From NCBI GenBank assembly GCA_030681895.1, contig JAUXRI010000107.1, positions 30,167 through 94,166 on the forward strand: a stretch of 64,000 nucleotides of DNA. The letters run 5' to 3'. The translations under genes were made by a program, and so were the position numbers. The notes beneath the pieces were generated by a model. That model worked only from the letters and a program-made list of their open reading frames with translations, did no database searches and had not been told where the DNA came from. Below are positions 32,523 through 41,122 of this stretch, piece by piece (within the stretch, counting starts at the first letter, position 1; each line of letters opens with the position of its first letter). This stretch comes from Myxococcales bacterium. Its GTDB lineage: Bacteria; Myxococcota; Myxococcia; Myxococcales; Myxococcaceae.

Positions 32523-35500
32523 GTGAGCCAGCCTTCCTCGCCTCAGCGGAACGCAGACATCGCCGTCATCGGCATGGCTTGCCGCTTCCCGCACGCGAAG
32601 GACCTGCCCGAGCTCTGGAAGGTCGTCTCGACGGGAGAGGTGACGTTCGAGAACATCGACGACTCGCGGTGGAAGCACTCGCACTTCGTCGACACGAAGG
32701 ACCCGCGCGCGCCCGACAAGTCGTACGTGCTCAAGGGCGCGTTCATCGATGGCGTCGACGAGTTCGCGGCGCTGCACTACGGCCTGGCTCCGCGGCGCGT
32801 GCAGGTGATGGACCCGCAGCAGCGCATCGCCATCGAAGCCACCCGCCAGGCCCTGCAGGACGCGGGCTACGACACGAGGCCCTTCGACAAGCTGCACACC
32901 GGCGTCTTCCTCGGTGCGTCGGTGAGCGAGTACCGCGACCTGATGACGGCCCGGCACCGCGCGATGCAGATGGTGAGCGGCGAGTTCGGTGACGCGCTCT
33001 CGCCCTCTGAGCAGGAGGCCATTCGCGCCTCGGTCGCCGACGTCGTGCCCGCGCGAGCGTTCTCCATCGCCGGCGGGTTGCTGAACATGATCGCCTGCTC
33101 CGTCTCGCAGACGTTCGACCTGAGCGGGCCCGCGATGCAGATCGACGCGGCGTGCTCCTCGGCGCTGGTCGCGATTCACGAGGCGGTCGTCAACCTGCGC
33201 GCTGGCGTCTGCAACATGGCGGTGGCCGGCGGCGTGTACCTGAACCTCGGCCCCGACAACCTCGTCGGCTTCTCGCGCATCGGCGCCATCTCGCCGTCCG
33301 GAGCCTGCCGTCCGTTCGACGCCAAGGCCGATGGCTTCGTGATGGGTGAAGGCGTCGGCGTCGTCATCCTGAAGCGGCTCGACGAAGCGCTGCGCGATGG
33401 CGACCGCGTGTACGCCGTCATCAAGGGTACCGGCTGCAACAACGACGGGCGCGGTGAAGGCCCGATGACGCCGCGGCCCGAAGGCCAGAAGGACGCGATG
33501 CGCCGCGCGCACGCCCAGCTCGACTTCGGCGTCGACACCATCACCTACGTCGAGACGCACGGCACCGCGACGTCCGTTGGCGACGTGGTGGAAGTCGGAG
33601 CGCTGCGCCAGTTCTTCTCGGAGCGCCTCGGCAAGCCAGTCGACGAGCAGTACTGCTGGCTGGGCAGCATCAAGGCCAACGTCGGCCACACCATGTCGGC
33701 GGCCGGTGTCGCGGGCTTCATCAAGACGTGCCTCATGATGCACCACGGCGTCATTCCTCCGCAGCCGGCCATCGAGGAGCTCAACCCCAAGCTCGACTTG
33801 CCGAGCTCGCCCTTCAAGCTGTCGAGCATCGCGACCCCGTGGACGACGAAGCCCGGCGTTCCCCGTCGCGCCGCCGTCTCGAGCTTCGGCTTCGGTGGCA
33901 CCAACGCGCACGTCGTCATCCAGGAGCCCGCGAAGCGCGTCGTCACCGTCGAGAAGCAGGAGCCCCAGTTGGTGCTCCTCTCGGCGCCGACGCCCGCGCT
34001 GCTCGCGACCACCGCGCAGGTGCTCGCTGCACACGTCACCACCCACTCGCTCGACGTCGCTGCGGTTGCAGCCGCCCTCGCGAGCCGCCAGGCCTTCGAC
34101 GCGCGCGCTGCCTTCCTCGCCACCTCGCGTGAGCAGTTGGTCGAGACGCTCACCGGCCTCCACGCCGCGTTGACGGCCCACGCGCCGATGCCGGCTGGCG
34201 TCACCTACGCCGAAGCACCGCTGCCGCCCGAGTCGCGCAAGCTCGCTTTCCTGTTCCCCGGCCAGGGAGCGCAGAAGGTCGGCCTGCTCGAAGACGTGGT
34301 GAAGCGCTTCCCGTTCCTCTCGGAGCGTCTGGCCGAGCTCGACGCCGCAGCGAAGGACGCAGCCGGCTGCTCCATCGTCGACGCGCTGTACCCGAAGGAC
34401 CGCACGAACCTCGCCGCCGCGCAGACGCACCTCACGCGCACCGAGGTCTGTCAGCCCGCGATGGCGGCGCTCGGCCTCGCGCTCTCGGAGTTCCTCGGCA
34501 CGCTCGGCGTCTCGCCTGACGTTGCGCTCGGCCACTCGCTCGGTGAGTTTGCGGCGGCGGCATCTGGCGGAATGCTGAGCGCAGAGGATTCGGTTCGCCT
34601 CGTCGCGCGGCGCGGGCAGTTGATGAACGCGCTCAAGCTCGAAGACCCGGGCGCGATGCTCGCCGTCATGGCCGAGGCCAGCGTCGTCGAGCCGTTGCTC
34701 GCGAAGCTCAACGCCACGCTCAACGACACGGGAAGCTCCGCAGCGGCGAAGACCGGCCTTCATCTCGCTCCCGCGGCACCCCAGCAGCACGTCGCGCTCG
34801 CGAACCACAACCACCCGACGCAGGTCGTCCTCTCGGGCACCACGGCTGGCATCGACGCGGCGCAGAAGCTGCTCGGTGACGCGGGCCTCAAGTGCACGCG
34901 CCTCGACGTGTCGCACGCCTTCCACTCGCCGCTGATGGCCGGCATCGACGTCGGCATGCAGAAGCTCATCGCCGAGCTCGCCGTGCACCCCGCGCAGCGT
35001 CCCGTCGTCTCCTGCATCTCGGGCCGCACGTACGACTCGGTCGCCGACGCGAAGGCCATCTGGGTGAAGCACGCCTCGGCGCCGGTGCGCTTCGTCGACG
35101 CGCTCGAGGCCTGTGTCCAGCACGGCGCTTCGCTCTTCATGCAGGTCGGCGCCGGCAACGCGCTCACCGCGTTCGCGCGTGGCGTGGTGAAGGCGGGCCC
35201 GGTGGAGACGGGGAACCGCTTCTTCTCGCTCGGTCTCAACGACAGCGGTGACTCGGTCAGCGCACTCTTCCAGACCCTCGCGGCGTTGTGGGTGAAGGGC
35301 GCTCCGGTGAACGCGTCGCCGCTGTTCGCGCGCGCCACCATGGCGATGCTGCCGCCGTCGTTGCTCGAGACGCAGAAGTACTGGGCCGTGGAGCGCGTGC
35401 AGCGTGCGCCCCGCCAGCCGCTCGTGCCCGCGACGTCGATTCCTTCAGGCGCGTCTCTTGGCGCTCCGCTTCAGACTTCTTTCCCCGTCACGGCTTCACG

Positions 35501-38500
35501 TGGAGTCCCCATGGACAACCTCATCGCCCTCTTCCAGCAGCAGATGCAGCTGCTCCAGAGCCAGGCCGAGATTCTGAAAGCCCAGTCGAACGCCATCGCC
35601 GCACTCGCGCAGGGCCAGGCGCCCGGGCTCGCGCAGGCCATGGGCCAGATGTCGTCGATGCAGATGACGATGCAGCCCTCGGGAGCCGTCGGCGCCAGCG
35701 TCGTCCAGCAGCCCGTGATGATGCCCGGCGTGATGCCGACGCCGGTCGGCGCGCCGCACGTCAATGGCACCAACGGTCACGGCAACGGCCATACCCACGG
35801 CGTGCCGCAGGCAGCGAAGCCGGTCAGCTTCTCGAACCTGGTCGCCTCGAAGGAGCCCGAGAAGAAGGACGCCGCGCCCGTCGTCGTCGATGCCCGCCCG
35901 CAGGCCCAGGCGAAGGTGCTCGAGGCCGTCGCGCGCATCTCGGCGTTCCCCATGGGCAGCCTCAAGAACGAGCAGACGCTGGTCGGTGAGCTGGGCTTCG
36001 ACTCCCTCATGCTGGTGGAGCTCGACCAGTCCATCGGCAAGGCGTTCCCCACGCTCGGTGGCCTGCCGCGTGAGCTGTTTGGCCGCTCCACCACCGTCCT
36101 CAACATCGTCGACTACGTCGCGAACACGCTGATCAAGGGCGTCTCGAAGGTCGCAGACGACGCGAGCGCCAACCTGCCCGTCGAGCGCCGGTTGCCGACC
36201 GTCACGCCCGCGCCGCTCACCTCGCTCACCGAGAGCGTCGTTCGGTTCGACAAGCCGGTGCTCGTCACGCGTGATGGCAAGGGGCTCGCGGAGGCTGTCG
36301 CGAAGAAGCTGGGCGAGCACGGCGTCGCGGCGACCGTCGGCGACCTGAACGCGCCCGGAGAGTTCGGCGGCGTCATTCATCTCGGCGAGCTGTCGGCGTC
36401 GGGTGACTACAAGGCCTCCACGCGTACGCTCCTGCAGCTCGCGCAGCGCCTCACCGCGGACAAGGCGGAGCTCTTCATCACCGTCACCGGCCTCGGCGGC
36501 GGCTTTGGACTCAACGGCACCAGCAAGGAGCAGCTCGGCCAGGCCGGCGCCATCGGCTTCACCCAGGCGCTCTCGCAGGAGTGGACCGACGCGCTGGTGA
36601 AGGCCATCGACGTCGACGCGACGCTGCCCGCGACGGAGCTCGCCTCGCACCTCGTCGACGAGCTCTTCTCTGGCGACCGCACCACCGAGGTTGGCTTCAC
36701 GAAGCAGGGTCGCGTCGCGGTGTCGTTGCTCCCGATGGCGGCGCCGGCGAAGGCTGCCAACCTCACCGCCGCCTCCGTCCTCGTCATCACCGGTGGCGCG
36801 AAGGGCCTCGGACTCAAGCTGGCGAAGGCGCTCGCGAAGCAGACCGGCGCGACGATTGCGCTGACGGGCCGCTCGGCGCCCAACGAAGAAGTCGCCAAGG
36901 CGTGCGCGCAGGTGAAGGGCGCAGGCGCGAAGGCGTGCACCTACCACCCGATGGACGTGCGTGACGCGGCCAACGTGAAGACGGCCATCGACGCGATTCG
37001 CACGGCGCACGGCCGCATCGACGGCGTCGTGCACGCGGCTGGTGTGCTGGCTGACGCGCTGGTCGAGAAGAAGACGCTCGCCGGTGTCGACGGCGTGCTC
37101 GAGACGAAGGTCGGCGGAGCGCTCTCGCTGCTCGAGGCGACGAAGACCGACGCGCTGGTGCTCTTCGCAGGCGTCGGCTCGTGGGCCGGCCGCTTCGGCA
37201 ACGCGGCGCAGACCGATTACTCGGCGGCGAACCGCATGCTCGCGCGCGTGGCCCGGCCGGGCGTGCGCTGCGTCACCATCGACTCTCCGCCGTGGGAAGA
37301 CTCGGACATGGCCCGCAAGATTCCGGGCTTCAAGAAGGCCGAGCTCAAGGCGAGCGGCGTGACGTTCCTCGGTGACGAAGAGGGCGTGGCGGCGTTCATG
37401 ACCGAGCTGCTCGGCGGCTCTGGCGAAGTGCTCATCGGCCGCAACCTGCCGGAGCGCACGCTCACTCACGCGACGACGTTCCCCGTCTCGCGCCTCAACC
37501 ACGTCTACCTGAACGACCACACCATGGCCGGTCAGCGCGTGGTGCCGCTCGCAGCCGCGATGGACCACGTCACCGCCGCGGCGCTCGACGTCGCGAAGAA
37601 GGACCTCGGCTTCACGCCCTTCACCGTCTCGGACTTCTCGCTCGAGCGCGCCATTCTCGTGCCTGACACGACGTGGCTCGACGTCGCGGTGACGGAGCAG
37701 GTGCGCGGCGGTGCTGCCGGGCCGGTTCAGGTCACGCTCTCACAGAACAGTGCGCGCTCGTACGCGGGCACGGTGACGCTCGGCGCTCACGGCGACGCAC
37801 CGGCCATCAAGACGCTCGCCTCGGCGGGTCCGCTGCCGATGACGCTCGAGGACTTCTACAAGGGCTTCACGTTCCACGGTCCCCGCCTGCAGGGCATCAC
37901 GCGCATCGACACGCTCGCTGAAGACGGCGTCGTCGGGTGGGTGAAGGGCAGCACGCCGGCCGACTGGGTGAAGGAGCCGCTGCGCCACACGTGGGCCGTC
38001 GACCCGCTCATCATCGACGCGTCGTTCCAGCTCGCGGGCTACTGGGCGTGGACGAAGCTGCAGCGCGCCGGCTTCCCCATCGGCGTCGGCCGCTTCGTGC
38101 AGCTCGCGCCGTTCGGTCTCGGCCCCATCAAGTGCACCGTGACGTTCGAGGCGTCGAGCGACGACCTCTTCGCCGGCACGCTCGTGTGGCAAGACGCCGC
38201 CGGCAAGGTGCTCGCGTACATGACGGGCGCGAAGGCCGAGTTCAAGAAGCGCGACCCGCAGTTCCAGGTGCCCCGCGCGTCGGCGCCGCGTACCGCTCCG
38301 GTGGCTGCCGTGACGTACCAGGCCGAGCCGCCTGCGCCTGTCGCACTCGCTGAGGCGCCCGCGGAGGTCGAGACGGCTGACGAGGTGAACGCTCCGGCGC
38401 TCGCGCTCGATGAGTCGTCGTGGAATCCGGCGAAGTTCCCCGAGTACGAGGCGCTCCAGGAGCGGCTGCAGATGGCCGAGGCGTTCGGCCTGCGCAACCC

Positions 38501-39644
38501 GTACTTCTCGGTGCACGAGGCGCTCTGCGGCGACACCACCGTCGTCAACGGCAAGGAGATGATCAACTTCTCCTCGTACAACTACGTCGGCAACTCGGGC
38601 GACCCGGTCGTGACCAAGGCCGCGCAGGACGCCATCGCGAAGTACGGCACCTCGGTGTCGGCGAGCCGCGTCGCGTCGGGTGAGAAGCCGCTGACCCTCG
38701 AGCTCGAGAAGGCCCTCGCCGGCTTCTTCGGCACCGAAGACTGCATCGTGCTCGTGTCGGGCCACGCCACGAACGTCACCGTCATCGGGCACGTGGTGGG
38801 CTCGGGAGACCTCATCCTCCACGACGCGCTCGCGCACGACTCCATCATCCAGGGCGCGAAGCTGTCGGGTGCGAAGCGCCGCCCGTTCCCGCACAACGAC
38901 TTCGCCGCGCTCGACCGCATGCTCACCAGCCTGCGCCCGCACTACCGTCGCGTCGTCATCTGCATCGAGGGCACCTACTCGATGGACGGTGACATTCCCG
39001 ACCTGCCCGCGTTCATCGAAGTGAAGAAGAAGCACAAGGCCATGCTGCTCGTCGACGAGGCGCACTCCGCCGGTGTCGTGGGCAAGACGGGCAAGGGCGT
39101 CGGCGAGTACTTCGACGTCAATCGCGCCGACGTCGACATGTGGATGGGCACGTTGTCGAAGTCGTTTGCTTCATGCGGCGGCTACATCGCGGGCTCCCAC
39201 GCCCTCGTCGAGTACCTCAAGTACACGACGCCCGGCTTCGTCTACTCGGTCGGCATCGCGCCGCCCAACGCCGCCGCCGCGCTCGCCTCGACGCACCAGA
39301 TGCTCGCCCACCCGGAGCGCGTGCAGCAGCTGCAGAAGAACGCGAAGTACTTCCTCGAGCTGCTCAAGGCGCGCGGCATCAACACCGGCATGTCGAAGGA
39401 CTCGGCCGTCGTGCCGGCCATCATCGGCAACTCGATTCTGTGTCTGCAGTTGTCCGACGCGCTCAAGACGCGCGGCATCAACGTGCAGCCGATTCTCTAC
39501 CCGGCCGTCGAAGAAGACATGGCGCGCCTGCGCTTCTTCATCTCGTCCCTGCACAAGCCCGAGCAGCTGCTGAAGTCGGCCGACATCATCAAGGAAGAGC
39601 TCGACCGCCTCACGCGCGAGCTCAACGGCGAAGCAGTCGCGTAA
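32523..39644 (+). CDS. Type I PKS with KS-AT-ACP-KR-DH and a C-terminal alpha-oxoamine synthase
   Basis: This protein has 2373 residues. The KS (about 10-470) has an intact C211 (DAACSS), H346 (HGTATS), H389 (NVGHT) triad. The AT (about 570-905) has S672 in GHSLGE and HAFHS at 801, the malonyl-CoA type. A Gln/Met-rich linker with a His/Asn/Gly tract follows. The ACP has S1161 in LGFDSLML. The KR has GGAKGLG near 1425 and catalytic Y1566 in TDYSAAN. The DH-like hot-dog domain has H1666 in DHTMAGQRVVP and D1832 in DASFQ. The AOS domain (about 1965-2373) has the PLP lysine K2213 in TLSKSF. There is no ER or thioesterase. The order resembles PfaA-type PUFA and enediyne synthases. The AOS would release the chain by decarboxylative condensation with an amino acid, giving an alpha-amino ketone, as in SxtA or PigH. 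Product unknown. Confidence 0.93.
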   Translation: MSQPSSPQRNADIAVIGMACRFPHAKDLPELWKVVSTGEVTFENIDDSRWKHSHFVDTKDPRAPDKSYVLKGAFIDGVDEFAALHYGLAPRRVQVMDPQQRIAIEATRQALQDAGYDTRPFDKLHTGVFLGASVSEYRDLMTARHRAMQMVSGEFGDALSPSEQEAIRASVADVVPARAFSIAGGLLNMIACSVSQTFDLSGPAMQIDAACSSALVAIHEAVVNLRAGVCNMAVAGGVYLNLGPDNLVGFSRIGAISPSGACRPFDAKADGFVMGEGVGVVILKRLDEALRDGDRVYAVIKGTGCNNDGRGEGPMTPRPEGQKDAMRRAHAQLDFGVDTITYVETHGTATSVGDVVEVGALRQFFSERLGKPVDEQYCWLGSIKANVGHTMSAAGVAGFIKTCLMMHHGVIPPQPAIEELNPKLDLPSSPFKLSSIATPWTTKPGVPRRAAVSSFGFGGTNAHVVIQEPAKRVVTVEKQEPQLVLLSAPTPALLATTAQVLAAHVTTHSLDVAAVAAALASRQAFDARAAFLATSREQLVETLTGLHAALTAHAPMPAGVTYAEAPLPPESRKLAFLFPGQGAQKVGLLEDVVKRFPFLSERLAELDAAAKDAAGCSIVDALYPKDRTNLAAAQTHLTRTEVCQPAMAALGLALSEFLGTLGVSPDVALGHSLGEFAAAASGGMLSAEDSVRLVARRGQLMNALKLEDPGAMLAVMAEASVVEPLLAKLNATLNDTGSSAAAKTGLHLAPAAPQQHVALANHNHPTQVVLSGTTAGIDAAQKLLGDAGLKCTRLDVSHAFHSPLMAGIDVGMQKLIAELAVHPAQRPVVSCISGRTYDSVADAKAIWVKHASAPVRFVDALEACVQHGASLFMQVGAGNALTAFARGVVKAGPVETGNRFFSLGLNDSGDSVSALFQTLAALWVKGAPVNASPLFARATMAMLPPSLLETQKYWAVERVQRAPRQPLVPATSIPSGASLGAPLQTSFPVTASRGVPMDNLIALFQQQMQLLQSQAEILKAQSNAIAALAQGQAPGLAQAMGQMSSMQMTMQPSGAVGASVVQQPVMMPGVMPTPVGAPHVNGTNGHGNGHTHGVPQAAKPVSFSNLVASKEPEKKDAAPVVVDARPQAQAKVLEAVARISAFPMGSLKNEQTLVGELGFDSLMLVELDQSIGKAFPTLGGLPRELFGRSTTVLNIVDYVANTLIKGVSKVADDASANLPVERRLPTVTPAPLTSLTESVVRFDKPVLVTRDGKGLAEAVAKKLGEHGVAATVGDLNAPGEFGGVIHLGELSASGDYKASTRTLLQLAQRLTADKAELFITVTGLGGGFGLNGTSKEQLGQAGAIGFTQALSQEWTDALVKAIDVDATLPATELASHLVDELFSGDRTTEVGFTKQGRVAVSLLPMAAPAKAANLTAASVLVITGGAKGLGLKLAKALAKQTGATIALTGRSAPNEEVAKACAQVKGAGAKACTYHPMDVRDAANVKTAIDAIRTAHGRIDGVVHAAGVLADALVEKKTLAGVDGVLETKVGGALSLLEATKTDALVLFAGVGSWAGRFGNAAQTDYSAANRMLARVARPGVRCVTIDSPPWEDSDMARKIPGFKKAELKASGVTFLGDEEGVAAFMTELLGGSGEVLIGRNLPERTLTHATTFPVSRLNHVYLNDHTMAGQRVVPLAAAMDHVTAAALDVAKKDLGFTPFTVSDFSLERAILVPDTTWLDVAVTEQVRGGAAGPVQVTLSQNSARSYAGTVTLGAHGDAPAIKTLASAGPLPMTLEDFYKGFTFHGPRLQGITRIDTLAEDGVVGWVKGSTPADWVKEPLRHTWAVDPLIIDASFQLAGYWAWTKLQRAGFPIGVGRFVQLAPFGLGPIKCTVTFEASSDDLFAGTLVWQDAAGKVLAYMTGAKAEFKKRDPQFQVPRASAPRTAPVAAVTYQAEPPAPVALAEAPAEVETADEVNAPALALDESSWNPAKFPEYEALQERLQMAEAFGLRNPYFSVHEALCGDTTVVNGKEMINFSSYNYVGNSGDPVVTKAAQDAIAKYGTSVSASRVASGEKPLTLELEKALAGFFGTEDCIVLVSGHATNVTVIGHVVGSGDLILHDALAHDSIIQGAKLSGAKRRPFPHNDFAALDRMLTSLRPHYRRVVICIEGTYSMDGDIPDLPAFIEVKKKHKAMLLVDEAHSAGVVGKTGKGVGEYFDVNRADVDMWMGTLSKSFASCGGYIAGSHALVEYLKYTTPGFVYSVGIAPPNAAAALASTHQMLAHPERVQQLQKNAKYFLELLKARGINTGMSKDSAVVPAIIGNSILCLQLSDALKTRGINVQPILYPAVEEDMARLRFFISSLHKPEQLLKSADIIKEELDRLTRELNGEAVA

Positions 39645-39692
39645 CTTTTCACTCTCCCGAAGTTCTCACACGAAGGCGAAGGACCCTCCGAC

Positions 39693-40571
39693 ATGACCTC
39701 CACGAAGGCTGAAGTCGAAATCGGCTACGACATCTCGAACGAGTTCTTCCGGCTCTGGCTGGATGAGCGCATGCACTACACCTCGGCCGTCTACGACGCC
39801 GAGCACACCACGCTGGAGCAGGCGCAGCGCAACAAGAGCAAGTGGCTCGCCGACTTCGCCGAGGTGGGTCCCGACTCGCTCGTGCTCGACATCGGCTGCG
39901 GCTGGGGCGCCAACCTCGAGTACCTGGCGCTCGAGCGAAAGGTGAAGAACGCGCACGGCATCACGTTGTCGAGCGCGCAGTTCGAAGAGATCAACGCGCG
40001 CAAGCTGCCCGGCGTGCAGGTGTGGTGCGTCGACTACCGCGACTACAAGCCGGCGGCGCTGTACGACGGGCTCGTCAGCATCGAGATGATCGATCACCTC
40101 GTCTCACCGGCCCAGCAGAAGGAAGGCCAGGCGATTCAGATCTACCGCGAGTACTTCAACAAGGCCGCGCAGTGGGTGAAGCCCGGCGCGTGCTTCGGCT
40201 TCCAGGCGATTCTGCGCGACCGCGTGCCGCGCACTCGCAAGGACCTCGAGGATCTCAAGTTCACCGCCGACGTCATCTTCCCCGGCGGCCTCAACCCGCG
40301 CATGGAAGAGCTCGTCGAGGCGTGCGGCCAGTCGTGGGAGATCGTACAGCTCAACACCCGCCGCCAGGACTACGGCAAGACGACCGCCGAGTGGCTGCGC
40401 CGCTTCCGCGCCAACAAGGAGAAGATCATGGCGTCGGGCTGGGGCACCAAGGTGATGTCGAACGGTGAGACGGTGTGGACGAACTACGACCGCTACCTGT
40501 CGACGTGCGTGAAGGCGTTCGCGAACCACTGGTCGAGCGACGTGCAGATGAAACTGCGCAAGAAGGACTGA
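39693..40571 (+). CDS. CFA synthase-type SAM-dependent methyltransferase
   Basis: This 292-residue protein starts at the ATG at 39693 with AAGGA upstream, 48 bp after the PKS. The SAM-binding motif VLDIGCGWGANLEYLA and the segment GITLSSAQFEEIN match cyclopropane-fatty-acid synthases and mycolic-acid cyclopropanases, with the family's SIEMIDHL region. It lacks the long N-terminal domain of E. coli Cfa, like mycobacterial CmaA/MmaA. It probably methylates or cyclopropanates a double bond in the product or its fatty-acid precursor (inference). It is the last gene of the operon and is followed by a strong hairpin. Confidence 0.9.
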   Translation: MTSTKAEVEIGYDISNEFFRLWLDERMHYTSAVYDAEHTTLEQAQRNKSKWLADFAEVGPDSLVLDIGCGWGANLEYLALERKVKNAHGITLSSAQFEEINARKLPGVQVWCVDYRDYKPAALYDGLVSIEMIDHLVSPAQQKEGQAIQIYREYFNKAAQWVKPGACFGFQAILRDRVPRTRKDLEDLKFTADVIFPGGLNPRMEELVEACGQSWEIVQLNTRRQDYGKTTAEWLRRFRANKEKIMASGWGTKVMSNGETVWTNYDRYLSTCVKAFANHWSSDVQMKLRKKD

Positions 40572-40599
40572 TCAGTCGAACAGGCTGGTGCTGGTGCGC

Positions 40600-40635
40600 G
40601 AGGTGCGGAACTTCCATCGAGGAGCCGCACCTCGT
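40600..40635 (+). terminator. Hairpin downstream of the biosynthetic operon
   Basis: CGAGGTGCGG (40600-40609) pairs perfectly over ten bases with CCGCACCTCG (40626-40635) around a 16-base loop, about 30 bp after the methyltransferase stop. Only a short TTT follows, so it is a likely but not textbook intrinsic terminator. Confidence 0.55.
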
Positions 40636-40699
40636 GGCGTTTGGGCTCTCCGGCGGGGCCCTTCCGTTCGATGTCAGACCTGCGTGATACTTGCGGGGC

Positions 40700-40984
40700 A
40701 TGACCGACAGCGACCTCACCATCAAGATTCTCCAAGGCATTCGAGACGATCTGCAGCGTTCGAATCAGGACAACGCGCAGCGCTTCGAGGTGATGAACGA
40801 ACGCTTCGACGCGGTGAACCAGCGCTTCGAAGTCGTCGAGACCGTGCTCCGCGACATCAGTGAGCAGATGGTCATGCAATCGCGGGGCATCAAGGCTGCC
40901 ATCGAGGCGCGCGCGAGCTTCGAGAAGCGCGTCGACGACCACGAAAAGCGCATCACCGAGCTCGAGAACCGCGGGCCTCACTGA
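40700..40984 (+). CDS. Small coiled-coil protein
   Basis: This 94-residue protein starts at the ATG at 40700. It is almost entirely heptad-repeat helix (DLQRSNQDNAQRFEVMNERF, then DAVNQRFEVVETVLRDI) and ends RITELENRGPH. There is no signal or catalytic motif. It resembles short oligomerising bacterial proteins of unknown role. Its last 17 codons recur almost identically at 44342-44397 after the next two genes, so a second copy once existed. Confidence 0.7.
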   Translation: MTDSDLTIKILQGIRDDLQRSNQDNAQRFEVMNERFDAVNQRFEVVETVLRDISEQMVMQSRGIKAAIEARASFEKRVDDHEKRITELENRGPH

Positions 40985-40988
40985 AGTC
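40933..40988 (+). repeat. 56-bp direct repeat, copy A (gene tail)
   Basis: This is the 3' end of the coiled-coil gene, beginning CGACGACCACGA and including its stop codon. It matches 44342-44397 with only three mismatches. Confidence 0.85.
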
Positions 40989-41122
40989 CGGAGTTCCCTT
41001 CGTCCAGGCGCCGCGCACTTCAAAGTGCATTTTCGGAACGTGGCTCCAACGCCGAGGTGAATTGCCAATCGGTCGGTCGAGGGTCCACTCGTAGTCTAGC
41101 GCTCTCCCGGGGGGGAATACGG

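Noticed and set aside
32133..35123. 996-codon minus-strand frame within the PKS gene
   Set aside because: It is the complement of the KS and AT domains whose active sites are intact on the plus strand.
12358..40577. Recurrent CTGATCAGTC at several stop codons (for example 12358, 32128, 40566)
   Set aside because: TGATCA is common elsewhere in the window, including inside genes, so the coincidence with stops is probably chance and codon usage.
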